A stretch of DNA of 64,000 nt from Phenylobacterium sp. (lineage in GTDB: Bacteria; Pseudomonadota; Alphaproteobacteria; Caulobacterales; Caulobacteraceae): positions 143,133 through 207,132 of the forward strand of contig NZ_JAUXVZ010000030.1 in assembly GCF_030680185.1 (NCBI RefSeq), in the 5' to 3' direction. The notes under the pieces are model-generated. The model did not search any database, was not told the DNA's origin, and saw only the letters and a list, made by a program, of their open reading frames with translations. A program made the translations under genes and the position numbers. Positions 36,217 through 45,311 of the stretch are shown piece by piece (position 1 is the first letter of the stretch; the number at the start of each line of letters is the position of its first letter).

Positions 36217-36747
36217 TCAGTCCAGCGCCCCGACATAGGGCAGGCCGCGCAGCTGGCCAGCGGCGTCCATGCCATATCCGACCAGGAAGCGCGGCGGCGC
36301 GGTCCAGGCGACGAAGTCCGGCTCGATGGCCCGGGGCGTCGGCCAGGGCTTGGTGGCGAAGACGCAGGTCAGCACCTCGGATGCTCCGGAGTCCCGCACC
36401 AAACGGGCGGCCTCGCTCAGGGACAGGCCGGTGTCGATCACGTCGTCGACGATCAGGGCGCGGCGCCCCTCCAGGGGGCGTTGCAGGTCGGCCCGCACCT
36501 CGCAGCGGCCCAGGCTGGCGCGGGCGTCGCCATAGGAGGCCAGCCACAGGGCGTCGAAGCGTACATTGCGCCCAGCCCGGGCCAGGGCCCGGGTCAGGTC
36601 GGCGCAGAACCACAGGCCGCCGGTGAGCAGGCAGATGACCACGGTGTCGTCGTCGATCCGCGGCGCGATCTGCTGGGCCAGGGCCTCGACCCGGCGGGCG
36701 ACCTCCGCCTCGTCCAGCAGGACCTCCGGGGTCCGCTCAGCCGTCAT
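36217..36747 (-). CDS. hpt: Hypoxanthine phosphoribosyltransferase
   Basis: A 176-residue type I phosphoribosyltransferase that salvages hypoxanthine and guanine with PRPP. The PRPP-binding loop is ALIVDDVIDTGLSL and the second base-binding region is DFVAWTAPPRFLVGYGMD. Its start overlaps the end of the zinc-ribbon gene by 11 bases, indicating coupled translation. Confidence 0.92.
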   Translation of the reverse strand: MTAERTPEVLLDEAEVARRVEALAQQIAPRIDDDTVVICLLTGGLWFCADLTRALARAGRNVRFDALWLASYGDARASLGRCEVRADLQRPLEGRRALIVDDVIDTGLSLSEAARLVRDSGASEVLTCVFATKPWPTPRAIEPDFVAWTAPPRFLVGYGMDAAGQLRGLPYVGALD

Positions 36748-37609
36748 GATGGGCCTGCGCCTCGTGATCGTCGGCCGGCAGGGGCTTGGCGTCCAGCACC
36801 TCTCGGGCCTCGATGGCCGGGTCGGCGGCCTCGGCCGCGCCGCGCAGATCCAGGGCCGCAGGCTCGGCCGGCGGTTCGGCGGCGGCGCGCAGTTCGGCGA
36901 AGCTGATCTCCAGGTCGGCCGCCGTGCCGGGGGGGTCGATGATGGCGATGGCGAAGTGGCGGGTCTCGCCCGGCGGAATGTTGGGGTCGGCGGCCCGGGC
37001 GACCTTGGTCGCCACGGCCGCGCCGGACTTGTCCAGCAGGCGGATCTGCAACGGCGGGGCGGTGATGGTGCGGTCTTCGATATTGCGGATCATGCCCGAG
37101 ACCGAAAGCGCGGCATGGCCGTCATGCAGGGCCGGTTCGAACTCGACCCCCTCGATCGCCAGGCCGATGCTGTTGACCGGCAGGCCGACGCTGGCGAAGG
37201 CGCCGGCCGAGCTGGGCCACAGGCGGACCACATCCACCCGGAAAACCACCGCCACGGCGATCATCAGGGCCAGGGCCGCCGACATGCCGGCCCAGACGAC
37301 GCCGGTGGCGGCGGCCTCGCGCAGGCGGCGGTTGTCATCGGCCTTGGCGCGGAACGCCTTGGGCAGGGCCACGCCGCCCTCGGCCGCCGCCGCGGTCTTT
37401 TCGGGGTCGGCTTGATCGGTGGAGGTTGTAGGGGTATCGGCGGGGGCGGGCTCAATCTGGGCGGCCGGAAGGGCCGTGTTCAGTTCGATCTCGCGGCGCG
37501 CCGTCCACCGATGGCCGCAGCTCGCGCACTTCACGACGCGCCCATCCTCGGGAATCTTCGCGTCGTCCACGAAATAGCTGGTGGAGCAGTCTGGACAGGT
37601 CAGTATCAT
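36737..37609 (-). CDS. MJ0042-type zinc-ribbon membrane protein (DUF3426-like)
   Basis: A 290-residue protein. The N-terminal zinc ribbon has cysteines 5, 8, 28 and 31 (CPDC and CASC) and is followed by HRW, the MJ0042 family pattern. One transmembrane helix lies at about residues 143-165. The C-terminal part (about 180-260) is a periplasmic DUF3426-like immunoglobulin-type fold. Its function is unknown; it lies between hpt and the divergent ftsEX, a common arrangement in Caulobacteraceae from memory. Confidence 0.82.
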   Translation of the reverse strand: MILTCPDCSTSYFVDDAKIPEDGRVVKCASCGHRWTARREIELNTALPAAQIEPAPADTPTTSTDQADPEKTAAAAEGGVALPKAFRAKADDNRRLREAAATGVVWAGMSAALALMIAVAVVFRVDVVRLWPSSAGAFASVGLPVNSIGLAIEGVEFEPALHDGHAALSVSGMIRNIEDRTITAPPLQIRLLDKSGAAVATKVARAADPNIPPGETRHFAIAIIDPPGTAADLEISFAELRAAAEPPAEPAALDLRGAAEAADPAIEAREVLDAKPLPADDHEAQAHHDG

Positions 37610-37665
37610 GGCCGCCGTATCGGACCCTCCAGCCCACCGTATCGAGGTCGCCGATTCCGGTCTCC

Positions 37666-38397
37666 ATGTCCAGAAACCCGTACGCCGCAGACGCGACCGA
37701 CGCCGATGACGCCGTCGTGCGCTTTGACGACGTCTCCATGCGGTACGGGCGCGCGCCAGAGACGCTGCGGGACCTCACCTTTTCCTTGCCGCAAGGGTCT
37801 TTCCATTTCGTCACCGGCCCGTCGGGTGCGGGCAAGACCTCTCTGCTCAAGCTCATCTATCTGGCGGCGCAGCCGTCCAAGGGACTCTTGCACCTGTTCG
37901 GCCAGAACGTCGCCCAGGCTCCGCTTGATGTCCGGCCTTTTCTGCGCCGTCGCATCGGGGTGGTGTTCCAGGAGTTCCGCCTGCTCGACCATATGAGCGC
38001 CTTCGACAACGCCGCCGTGCCCCTGCGCATCGCCGGCGCCAAGCCCGACTCCTATCGCCAGGACGTAGCCGAGCTTCTGACCTGGGTCGGTCTCAAGGAC
38101 CGGATGCACGCCCTGCCCCCGACCCTGGCCGGCGGCGAGAAGCAGCGCCTGGCCATCGCCCGGGCCGTGGTCGGCCGCCCCGACATTCTGCTGGCTGACG
38201 AGCCGACGGGCAATGTGGACCACGAGATGGGCCTGCGAATCCTTCGCCTGTTCCTGGAGCTCAATCGGCTGGGCACGACCGTGCTGATCGCCACCCACGA
38301 CCAGGATCTGGTGGCCCGGTCGGGCAAGCCGATCCTGCACCTGGAGGACGGCCGGCTGGTCCATATGGGTCCCGTGCCCCAGGGCTTCGGCGGATGA
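37666..38397 (+). CDS. ftsE: Cell division ATP-binding protein FtsE
   Basis: A 243-residue ABC ATPase with Walker A GPSGAGKTS, signature LAGGEKQRLAIARA (the usual LSGG reads LAGG here) and Walker B ILLADEPTGNVD. FtsE works with FtsX to activate cell-wall hydrolases at the septum. The stop overlaps the ftsX start by four bases. Confidence 0.93.
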   Translation: MSRNPYAADATDADDAVVRFDDVSMRYGRAPETLRDLTFSLPQGSFHFVTGPSGAGKTSLLKLIYLAAQPSKGLLHLFGQNVAQAPLDVRPFLRRRIGVVFQEFRLLDHMSAFDNAAVPLRIAGAKPDSYRQDVAELLTWVGLKDRMHALPPTLAGGEKQRLAIARAVVGRPDILLADEPTGNVDHEMGLRILRLFLELNRLGTTVLIATHDQDLVARSGKPILHLEDGRLVHMGPVPQGFGG

Positions 38398-39287
38398 GCG
38401 TCATCTTCGATCCCGCCCGCTGGCGCCCCGCCGCCTTCCTGCCTGAGCGGGACACCCGCGACAGCGCCCTGGTCTTCGTGGTCGCCGTCCTGTGCTTCAT
38501 GGCCTGCCTGACCGCCCTGGGGGTCATCGCCGCCGACCGGGCCGCGCGGGGCTGGTCGGACCAGCTCAGCGGCGAGATGACGGTGATCGTCCGCCCCAAG
38601 GCCAATGAGACCCCCGATTCCGCCGCCGGCCGCGCCGCCGAGACCCTGGCCGGCGTCCCCGGCGTGGCCGAGGCCCGGGCCCTGGAGCGGGAAAAGGCCG
38701 AGGCCCTGATCGCCCCCTGGCTCGGGGATGTGGCCGACCTCGCCGACCTGCCCGTGCCGCGCCTGGTGGCCGTCACCCTCAGCCGCGAGACCCCCGCCAC
38801 CGCCGAGGCCCTGGAGCGCGCCCTGCGCACCCGCGGCCTGGACGCCGTGGTGGACGACCACACCACCTGGCTCGCCGACATCCAGCGCGGCGCGGCGATC
38901 GCGCGCTGGCTGGGGATCGGGGTCTTCCTGCTGATCTCGGCCGCCGCCGCCGCCGTGGTCGCCTTCGCCACCCGGGCGGGCCTCGCCGCCCGGCGCGAGG
39001 TGGTCGAGCTGCTGCACCTGACCGGGGCCGAGGACGCCTTCATCGCCCGGCTGTTTCAGGCCCGCTTCGCCCGCATGGCCGCAGGCGCCGGCCTGGTGGG
39101 GGCCGCCGCCGCCGCCGCCCTGGGGGCTGGCCTTCGCCTGGCCGGCGGGGGTCAGGGGCTGACGCCGGTGCTCCCGGTGGCTTGGAGCGATCTGCTGGCC
39201 GTTCTACCCTGCCCCCTGGCTGCGGCCCTTGTGGCGGCGGTGGCCGCGCGCCTGACGGCCGCAAACCTCATTCGCGAGCTCGCCTAG
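38394..39287 (+). CDS. ftsX: Cell division protein FtsX
   Basis: A 297-residue permease-like partner of FtsE. Four hydrophobic segments are seen: one near residue 30, then three near 170-190, 220-245 and 260-290. The large periplasmic loop between helices 1 and 2 would contact hydrolase activators. It is coupled to ftsE by overlapping codons. Confidence 0.92.
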   Translation: MSVIFDPARWRPAAFLPERDTRDSALVFVVAVLCFMACLTALGVIAADRAARGWSDQLSGEMTVIVRPKANETPDSAAGRAAETLAGVPGVAEARALEREKAEALIAPWLGDVADLADLPVPRLVAVTLSRETPATAEALERALRTRGLDAVVDDHTTWLADIQRGAAIARWLGIGVFLLISAAAAAVVAFATRAGLAARREVVELLHLTGAEDAFIARLFQARFARMAAGAGLVGAAAAAALGAGLRLAGGGQGLTPVLPVAWSDLLAVLPCPLAAALVAAVAARLTAANLIRELA

Positions 39288-39294
39288 CGCCTCC

Positions 39295-39921
39295 ATGAAA
39301 ACGCTCGCCCTCCTCTTCGTCGCCGCCCTGATCTGGGGCGCCGGGCTCCTGGCCTTCGCCGCGCGCGTGGAAACCTCGACGCCAGCGCCCGAGCCTGTCG
39401 CCGCCGACGGCATCGTCGCCCTTACGGGCGCGGGCTCCAACGCGCGGATCGCGGCGGGCATGCGCCTGCTGGAGGCCGGCAAGGGCGACCGGATGCTGGT
39501 GTCCGGCGTCAATCGCGAGGCCAGCCGCGAAGACATCCGCAATGTCAGCCGGGCGGTTCAGCTGCTCTATGACTGCTGCGTCGATCTGGGCTTCGAGGCC
39601 GCCGACACCTTCGGCAACGCCCAGGAGACCGCCGGCTGGGTTCGGGCGCGTCGCTTTGACAGCCTGATCGTAGTGACCGCCGACTATCATATCCCCCGCG
39701 CCATGCTGGAGCTGGGCTCAGCCCTGCCGGACACGACCCTGCAGGCCTATCCGGTGGAGACGCCGGGGTTCGACGCCCGCGGCTGGTGGCGCACCTCCGG
39801 CGGCGCCCGGCTGATGGTCACCGAATACATGAAGTATCTGGCCATCCTGGGTCGTGAGACGGTGCTGGGCCTGGGTCCGAAGGACGAGCCAGAGGCGGCC
39901 CCGGCGGCCGACAGCGGTTGA
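39295..39921 (+). CDS. YdcF-family (DUF218) protein
   Basis: A 208-residue protein with an N-terminal membrane anchor (about 3-24) and a DUF218 domain: a VALTGAGSN strand-loop, RIAAGMRLLEAGKGDRMLVSG and ADYHIPRAMLEL. Members have been linked to envelope polysaccharide or vancomycin-resistance functions; the exact role is unknown. It follows ftsX by 7 bases and precedes plsC by 57 bases, so it is part of the ftsEX operon. Confidence 0.87.
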   Translation: MKTLALLFVAALIWGAGLLAFAARVETSTPAPEPVAADGIVALTGAGSNARIAAGMRLLEAGKGDRMLVSGVNREASREDIRNVSRAVQLLYDCCVDLGFEAADTFGNAQETAGWVRARRFDSLIVVTADYHIPRAMLELGSALPDTTLQAYPVETPGFDARGWWRTSGGARLMVTEYMKYLAILGRETVLGLGPKDEPEAAPAADSG

Positions 39922-39978
39922 TCTTTCGATCCGGGCGCCTGAACCAGGACGCCGCAAGACACTGAAGAAAGGCCCCCC

Positions 39979-40683
39979 GTGACGGCTCTGCGCTCTTTGC
40001 TCTTCGTGGCGCTCTTCTATTTGTGGTCGGCCGTGGTGGCGATCAGCATCACGCCGCTGCTGCTGGCGCCGCGGGCCTGGACCCTGCGGGCGCTCGATTT
40101 CTGGAGCCGCGGCGTCATCGCCCTGCTGCGGATCTGCGACATCAGGGTGGAGCTGCGCGGGCGCGAGCACATGCCGGTCGGCGCAGCCCTGGTGGCGCCC
40201 AAGCATCAGTGCATGTTCGACGTCTTCGCCCAGTTCTCCTGGCTGCCCGACACCTGCTTCGTCCTGAAGAAGGAGCTGATGTGGATTCCCTTCTTCGGGT
40301 GGTTCGCCCAGAAGGCGGACATGATCGTGGTCGATCGCCAGGCCCATTCGGCGGCTCTGAAGAAGATGGTCCGCGACGCCAAGGATCGCCTGAGCGAGCC
40401 GCGCCAACTGCTCATCTTCCCCGAAGGCACCCGGGGACCGCCCGGGGTGAAGGGCGACTACAAGCCCGGCATCGCCGCGCTCTATCGCGAGCTGGGCCTG
40501 CCGGTTCATCCGGTGGCGACCAATTCCGGCGTCCACTGGCCCAAGCATGGCTTCCTGCGCAAACCCGGCGTCATCGTGTTCGAATATCTTGAGCCGATCC
40601 CGCCAGGCCTGAAGCGGGCTGAGTTCATGCGCCTGCTGGAAGAGCGGATCGAAACCGCCTCGATGAAGCTGCTGGATCTGTAG
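39979..40683 (+). CDS. plsC: 1-acyl-sn-glycerol-3-phosphate acyltransferase
   Basis: A 234-residue membrane acyltransferase making phosphatidic acid. The HX4D active-site motif is KHQCMFD, and the substrate-binding FPEGTRGPPG motif is present. One or two N-terminal hydrophobic helices anchor it. The start is a GTG preceded by an AAGG/G-rich stretch. It is the last gene of the ftsE run. Confidence 0.92.
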   Translation: MTALRSLLFVALFYLWSAVVAISITPLLLAPRAWTLRALDFWSRGVIALLRICDIRVELRGREHMPVGAALVAPKHQCMFDVFAQFSWLPDTCFVLKKELMWIPFFGWFAQKADMIVVDRQAHSAALKKMVRDAKDRLSEPRQLLIFPEGTRGPPGVKGDYKPGIAALYRELGLPVHPVATNSGVHWPKHGFLRKPGVIVFEYLEPIPPGLKRAEFMRLLEERIETASMKLLDL

Positions 40684-40685
40684 GA

Positions 40686-41246
40686 TTAGCCTGGGCTCAA
40701 GGCGCGCCCTGTCTTCGGCCCGCCCTCGACCTTGGCCAGCAGGGCCTCCATAGCCCGGTCGCCGACACCTTCCTCCCGCAGATGCGCCACCAGGTCGCGC
40801 AGATAGTCCTCGTTCGGACCTGACAGGCCGACCGCGCCAGTGATCAGCTCGGCCTGCCGCTCCAGCGACAGGGCGCCGGCCCACTGCGGATGGCCAGTGT
40901 CGGAAAGGAAGACCAGGCTCTCCACCCTTCGGCCGTCGGCCAGCCGGATGGCCCGCCTGGCCTCCACATAGGTCTCGGTGGGCTGCTCGCGCTCCAGGAG
41001 ATAGGCGTAGACCTCGGGCCAGGCCTGCGGCGCAATGCGATAGGCCGCGCCGCGGACTGCGCCGCCCGGCGCCAGGCCCAGCACCAGGCCCGGCCGCTCA
41101 TAGGTCCCGCGATGATGGACCGAATAGATGCAGAACGCCCGGCGGCGGCCGTGTAGGGTGGCGCTCGAACGCTCGACAAAGTCGAAGCCCGGCCGCCACA
41201 TCAGCGACCCGTAGCCAAACACCCAGTATTCTTCGTCGTCCGACAT
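40686..41246 (-). CDS. ChaC-type gamma-glutamylcyclotransferase
   Basis: A 186-residue protein starting with a FGYGSLMWRPGF motif, typical of the ChaC/GGCT-like fold, and with a later glutamate-bearing segment. ChaC enzymes degrade glutathione to 5-oxoproline and Cys-Gly. It converges on plsC with 2 bases between stops and is divergent from the DUF2125 gene by only 36 bases. Confidence 0.87.
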   Translation of the reverse strand: MSDDEEYWVFGYGSLMWRPGFDFVERSSATLHGRRRAFCIYSVHHRGTYERPGLVLGLAPGGAVRGAAYRIAPQAWPEVYAYLLEREQPTETYVEARRAIRLADGRRVESLVFLSDTGHPQWAGALSLERQAELITGAVGLSGPNEDYLRDLVAHLREEGVGDRAMEALLAKVEGGPKTGRALSPG

Positions 41247-41282
41247 TCCCGATCCGCTAGAAGAAGCCTCGCAAACCCGTCC

Positions 41283-42317
41283 ATGTCTGTGCCCGATACC
41301 AAGCCCGCCCGCAAACCCCGCCGCCTCGGCCTCATCCTGCCCTTCGCCCTGCTGATCCTGGCGGTCATCGTCTGGAGCGGCTTCTGGTTCTGGACCCGCA
41401 TCCAGACCGGCGACCGGATGGACGCCACGGCCGAGACCCTGCGCAGCGCCGGCTATGAGGTGAGCTGGGGCGCGCGAAGCATCGGCGGCTATCCCTTCCG
41501 GCTGAACGTCACCCTGACCGACGCGCGGATCCGCGAGCCCTCAGGATGGGCCATCGCCACGCCGCGCCTGGAGTCCGAGGCCTTCATGCACGCCCTGGAC
41601 CGCTGGGTGTTCGCCGCGCCTGACGGCCTGACCTTCACCCGTCCCCAGTCGGGCTCGGTAAAGGTGAATGGCCGGGTGCTGCGGGCCAGCCTCGGCGACG
41701 CCGACCGCAAGCCCCCGAGCTTCGACTTCCAGGGGCTGGACGTGATCTTCGCCCCTGGCCCCGGCGCCCAGCCCTTTGCGCTATCGTCCGCCGAGGAGGT
41801 CGCCTTCCATCTGCGTCCCGGGCCTGAGGACCAGGGCGCGGTGTTCCTGGGGGTCACCAAGGGGCAGGCTCAGTTCTCCGGCGCCTTCGCCCGCATCGCC
41901 CAGGACGGCGACGTCGATCTGAAGTGGGACGCCGTCCTCAGCAAGATGAGCGCCTTTGACGGCGCCGACTGGCCCTCTGCCGTCCGCAACTGGGCCCTGG
42001 CCGGCGGCATGGCCCAGATCCAGGAGGCCGGGCTGACCGCGGGCGAGGCCATGATCGGGGTCAATCGCGGCCAGCTGTTCGTCGGTCCCGACGGCCGTCT
42101 GCGCGGAACCCTGGACGTCACCCTGCGCGAGGCGCCTGAGGCCCTCGAGGCCCTGGGCGCTGGTGGAGTCCTGCCCCCGGAGACCGCTGACACCGCCGCG
42201 GCCGTCACCGCCGCACGGCAGGGCGCCGACAATGTCGCCCAGGCGGCCATCACATTCCAGGCGGGGCAGACCACCCTTGGCCCCGTGGCTATCGGGCCGG
42301 CGCCGCGGGTCTACTGA
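41283..42317 (+). CDS. DUF2125-family membrane-anchored protein
   Basis: A 344-residue protein with an N-terminal membrane helix (about 17-38; LILPFALLILAVIVWSGFWF) and an extended beta-rich periplasmic domain, the DUF2125 profile common in alphaproteobacteria. The GYPFRLNVTLTDARI stretch is the best-conserved part. The function is unknown. Confidence 0.82.
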   Translation: MSVPDTKPARKPRRLGLILPFALLILAVIVWSGFWFWTRIQTGDRMDATAETLRSAGYEVSWGARSIGGYPFRLNVTLTDARIREPSGWAIATPRLESEAFMHALDRWVFAAPDGLTFTRPQSGSVKVNGRVLRASLGDADRKPPSFDFQGLDVIFAPGPGAQPFALSSAEEVAFHLRPGPEDQGAVFLGVTKGQAQFSGAFARIAQDGDVDLKWDAVLSKMSAFDGADWPSAVRNWALAGGMAQIQEAGLTAGEAMIGVNRGQLFVGPDGRLRGTLDVTLREAPEALEALGAGGVLPPETADTAAAVTAARQGADNVAQAAITFQAGQTTLGPVAIGPAPRVY

Positions 42318-42414
42318 GGCCGATGGTTTCGGCTGCAACTTTATTGCGTCAAGGCGGACTATTGCGCGCTCTGGCGCAATGACCTAGGTCGCGGCTTTCG
42401 TTTCGGGAACAGAA

Positions 42415-43224
42415 ATGGCCGACGCCCCGCACCCTGCGCCTTCGCCCGTCCCCCTGGACGCCGTCCGCGCCCGCATCGATGAGATCGACGCCGGCCTGCT
42501 GGCGCTGTTGGACGAGCGTACGGCGCTCGGCAAGCAGGTGGCCGCCGCCAAGGCCGCCGCCGGCCAGGCTGATCGCTTTGGTCTGCGCCCCGGGCGGGAG
42601 ACCGAAATCCTGCGCCGGCTGCTGGCCATGCCCCGCCAGGGCGCCAGCGACGCCCTGGTCATCCGGGTGTGGCGCGAACTGATGGGCCAGAGCCTGGCCT
42701 TGCAGGGGCCCTTCGCCCTGACGGTCTGGGGCGGCCCGACGCCGGCCCGGGCGGTGGAGCTGGCCCGCCTGCGCTTCGGCGCCGCGCCGTCCCTGCGCAT
42801 GGCCCAGAAGCCCGAAGAAACCCTCGCCGCCGCCAAGCTCAAGGGCGGGGTCGGCGTGGCCATGCTGAGCGGCGACAGCGCCTGGTGGGGCCGCCTGCTG
42901 GCCGAGCCCAAGCTCAAGGTGTTCGCCGTCCTGCCCTGCCTCAACATCTGGGGGCCGCCCTCGGCTCTGGCCTTCGCCGAGGTCGAGGTCGAGCCCACCG
43001 GCGCCGATGTCACCCTTTGGGTCACCGACGCCCCTGGCCCCGCCGCCCGCACGGCCGAGGCGCTCAGCCGCGACGGGGTGGCCGCCGAACTGCTGAGCGA
43101 TGCCGGCGGCCTCAAGCTCTTCACCCTGGCCGGCTACTACCAGGCCGATGATGAGCGGCTGGCCCGGGCGCCGGGTCGGCTCAGCGGCGTCATCGGGGCT
43201 GCGCCGGAACCGTTCGACGTGTAA
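42415..43224 (+). CDS. Chorismate mutase with an extra C-terminal domain
   Basis: A 269-residue protein. Residues of about 12-95 are an AroQ-type chorismate mutase helix bundle (RARIDEIDAGLLALLDERTALGKQVAAAK), converting chorismate to prephenate. The remaining 170 residues have an alpha/beta look that might be a diverged prephenate-dehydratase-like region, but the dehydratase TRF-type motif and ENS motif are absent. It sits just before hisC and tyrC, so it feeds tyrosine and phenylalanine synthesis. Confidence 0.82.
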   Translation: MADAPHPAPSPVPLDAVRARIDEIDAGLLALLDERTALGKQVAAAKAAAGQADRFGLRPGRETEILRRLLAMPRQGASDALVIRVWRELMGQSLALQGPFALTVWGGPTPARAVELARLRFGAAPSLRMAQKPEETLAAAKLKGGVGVAMLSGDSAWWGRLLAEPKLKVFAVLPCLNIWGPPSALAFAEVEVEPTGADVTLWVTDAPGPAARTAEALSRDGVAAELLSDAGGLKLFTLAGYYQADDERLARAPGRLSGVIGAAPEPFDV

Positions 43225-43260
43225 GAGCCAGGGCCTGACACGACCAACCCAGGCCTTCCC

Positions 43261-44382
43261 ATGTCCCAGTCCCTCGATCGCGCCGCCGCCGACCGTCCGG
43301 TTCCCAAGCCGGGCATCCTCGACATCGCCGCCTACGTCCCCGGCAAGGCCAAGGTGGACGGGATTGAGCATCCGCTGAAGCTGTCGGCCAATGAGAACGT
43401 CCTGGGCTGCAGCCCCAAGGCCAAGGCCGCCTTCGCCGCGGCCATCGACCAGCTGCATGTCTATCCCGACAGCCGCGCCACGCCATTGCGCGAAGCCATC
43501 GCCAGGACCTTCCGGCTGGAGCCGGACAGGCTGATCTTCGGCTGCGGTTCGGACGAGATCTTCCACATGCTCTGCCAGGCCTATCTGGAGCCCGGCGACA
43601 ACATCGTGCAGGGCGAGTTCGCCTTCGGCGCCTATGCGATCGGGGCCCGCGCCTGCCAGGCCGAAGTGCTGAATGCGCCGGAGCCGGACTATCGCATCGA
43701 TGTGGACGAACTCTTGAAGCTGGTGAACGACCGCACCCGGCTGGTCTTCATCGCCAACCCCGGCAATCCCACCGGCACCTATATCGGCGGCGAAGACATC
43801 CGCCGCCTGCACGCCGCTCTGCCCAAGAGCGTGGTCCTGGTGCTGGACGGCGCCTATGCCGAGTTCGTCGACGACCCCGCCTTCGAGGACGGGACCGATC
43901 TGGCGCGCACCAGCGACAATGTCATCGTCACCCGCACCTTCTCCAAGCTGCACGGCCTGGCGACCCTGCGGGTAGGCTGGGCCTACGGCCCGCCCGAGAT
44001 GATCGACGCCCTGGACCGCATCCGCCAGCCGTTCAACACCTCCATCCCCGGCCAGCTCGCCGCGGTGGAGGCCCTGGCCGACACCGACTTTCAGAAGGAG
44101 TCCCTGGACCTGCTGGCCAAGTGGCGGCCCTGGCTCGCCCAGCAGCTGGGGGGCCTGGGCCTCTCGCCGGTGCCCAGCGCCACCAACTTTGTCCTGATCG
44201 GCTTTCCCGCCACCGGCCCCAAGAGCGCCAAAGCGGCCGAGGCCTATCTGGCCGGCCGCGGCCTGATCCTGCGGGGCGTCGGCGGCTATGGTCTGCCTGA
44301 TCACCTGCGCATGACCATCGGCCTGGAAGCGCATAACCGCGCCGTGGTCGAGGCCCTGGCCGACTTCATGAAGGCCGACTGA
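43261..44382 (+). CDS. hisC: Histidinol-phosphate / aromatic aminotransferase
   Basis: A 373-residue class I/II PLP aminotransferase. The PLP-binding lysine is in VTRTFSKLHGLATLRVGW, and FIANPGNPTGTY is the cofactor-contact motif. The N-terminus contains the LSANENVLG motif of HisC. In alphaproteobacteria this hisC2-type gene next to tyrC may transaminate prephenate or arogenate as well as histidinol phosphate. Its stop overlaps the tyrC start by one base. Confidence 0.92.
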   Translation: MSQSLDRAAADRPVPKPGILDIAAYVPGKAKVDGIEHPLKLSANENVLGCSPKAKAAFAAAIDQLHVYPDSRATPLREAIARTFRLEPDRLIFGCGSDEIFHMLCQAYLEPGDNIVQGEFAFGAYAIGARACQAEVLNAPEPDYRIDVDELLKLVNDRTRLVFIANPGNPTGTYIGGEDIRRLHAALPKSVVLVLDGAYAEFVDDPAFEDGTDLARTSDNVIVTRTFSKLHGLATLRVGWAYGPPEMIDALDRIRQPFNTSIPGQLAAVEALADTDFQKESLDLLAKWRPWLAQQLGGLGLSPVPSATNFVLIGFPATGPKSAKAAEAYLAGRGLILRGVGGYGLPDHLRMTIGLEAHNRAVVEALADFMKAD

Positions 44383-45311
44383 TGGCCGAGCCCGTCTTCG
44401 CCCGCCTGGCCATTATCGGCTGTGGCCTGATCGGCTCGTCCCTGGCCCGCGGCGCGCGCGCGTCCGGCGCCGCCGGCCAGATCGTCATCCATGACGCCAG
44501 CGCGTTTGCGCGGGCCCGCATCGCCGAGCTGGGCCTGGCCGACCAGGTGACGCTGAGCGCCGAAGAGGCGGTGACCGGCGCCGACCTCATCATCTTCGCC
44601 ACCCCGGTGCGCGCCATCGGCGAGGCGGCGGCCGCCTGCGCCCACGCCATTTCGCCCGGCGCCATCGTCAGCGACGTGGGCTCGGTGAAGGCCGCGGTCA
44701 GCGAGGCGCTCTCCGCCGCCCTGCCCGACAGCGTCCATATCGTGCCGGGCCACCCCATCGCCGGCACCGAGCAGTCGGGTCCGGACGCCGGCTTCGCCGA
44801 ACTGTTCCACCAGCGCTGGGTGATCCTGACCCCGCAGGCCCGCGAGGACGACGCCTATCTGGAGGCGGTCCAACGCCTGGCCGACTTCTGGACCGCGCTC
44901 GGCGCCCAGGTCGAACGGATGGACGACAGGCACCACGACCTGGTCCTGGCCGTCACCAGCCACCTGCCCCACCTGATCGCCTACAACATCGTCGGCACCG
45001 CCGCCGACATGGAGGAGGTCACCCGCGCCGAGGTGATGAAGTACTCCGCCGGGGGTTTTCGCGACTTCACCCGCATCGCCGCCTCAGACCCGACCATGTG
45101 GCGCGACATCTTCCTGACCAACAAGGACGCGGTGCTGGAGGTGCTGGGCCGCTTCACCGAAGACCTGCAGGCCCTGTCGCGGGCCATCCGCTGGGGCGAG
45201 GGCGACAAGCTCTATGACCTGTTCAGCCGCACCCGCGAGATCCGCCGTGGGGTGATCGAGGCCGGCCAGGAAAGCGCCGAGCCCGACTTCGGCCGAAAGC
45301 GGGGCGGCTGA
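44382..45311 (+). CDS. tyrC: Prephenate/arogenate dehydrogenase
   Basis: A 309-residue NAD(P)-dependent dehydrogenase of tyrosine synthesis. The Rossmann motif is IIGCGLIGSSLARGA, and catalytic or substrate residues are seen in PGHPIAGTEQSG and HDLVLAVTSHLPH. Its overlap with hisC and placement after chorismate mutase suggest one operon for tyrosine. Preference for arogenate or prephenate cannot be read from sequence. Confidence 0.92.
   Translation: MAEPVFARLAIIGCGLIGSSLARGARASGAAGQIVIHDASAFARARIAELGLADQVTLSAEEAVTGADLIIFATPVRAIGEAAAACAHAISPGAIVSDVGSVKAAVSEALSAALPDSVHIVPGHPIAGTEQSGPDAGFAELFHQRWVILTPQAREDDAYLEAVQRLADFWTALGAQVERMDDRHHDLVLAVTSHLPHLIAYNIVGTAADMEEVTRAEVMKYSAGGFRDFTRIAASDPTMWRDIFLTNKDAVLEVLGRFTEDLQALSRAIRWGEGDKLYDLFSRTREIRRGVIEAGQESAEPDFGRKRGG

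Noticed and set aside
42349..44334. A 661-residue minus-strand frame antisense to chorismate mutase and hisC
   Set aside because: It mirrors two genes with clear families; its composition is Gly/Ala/Arg-rich low complexity, as expected from antisense of GC-rich coding DNA.
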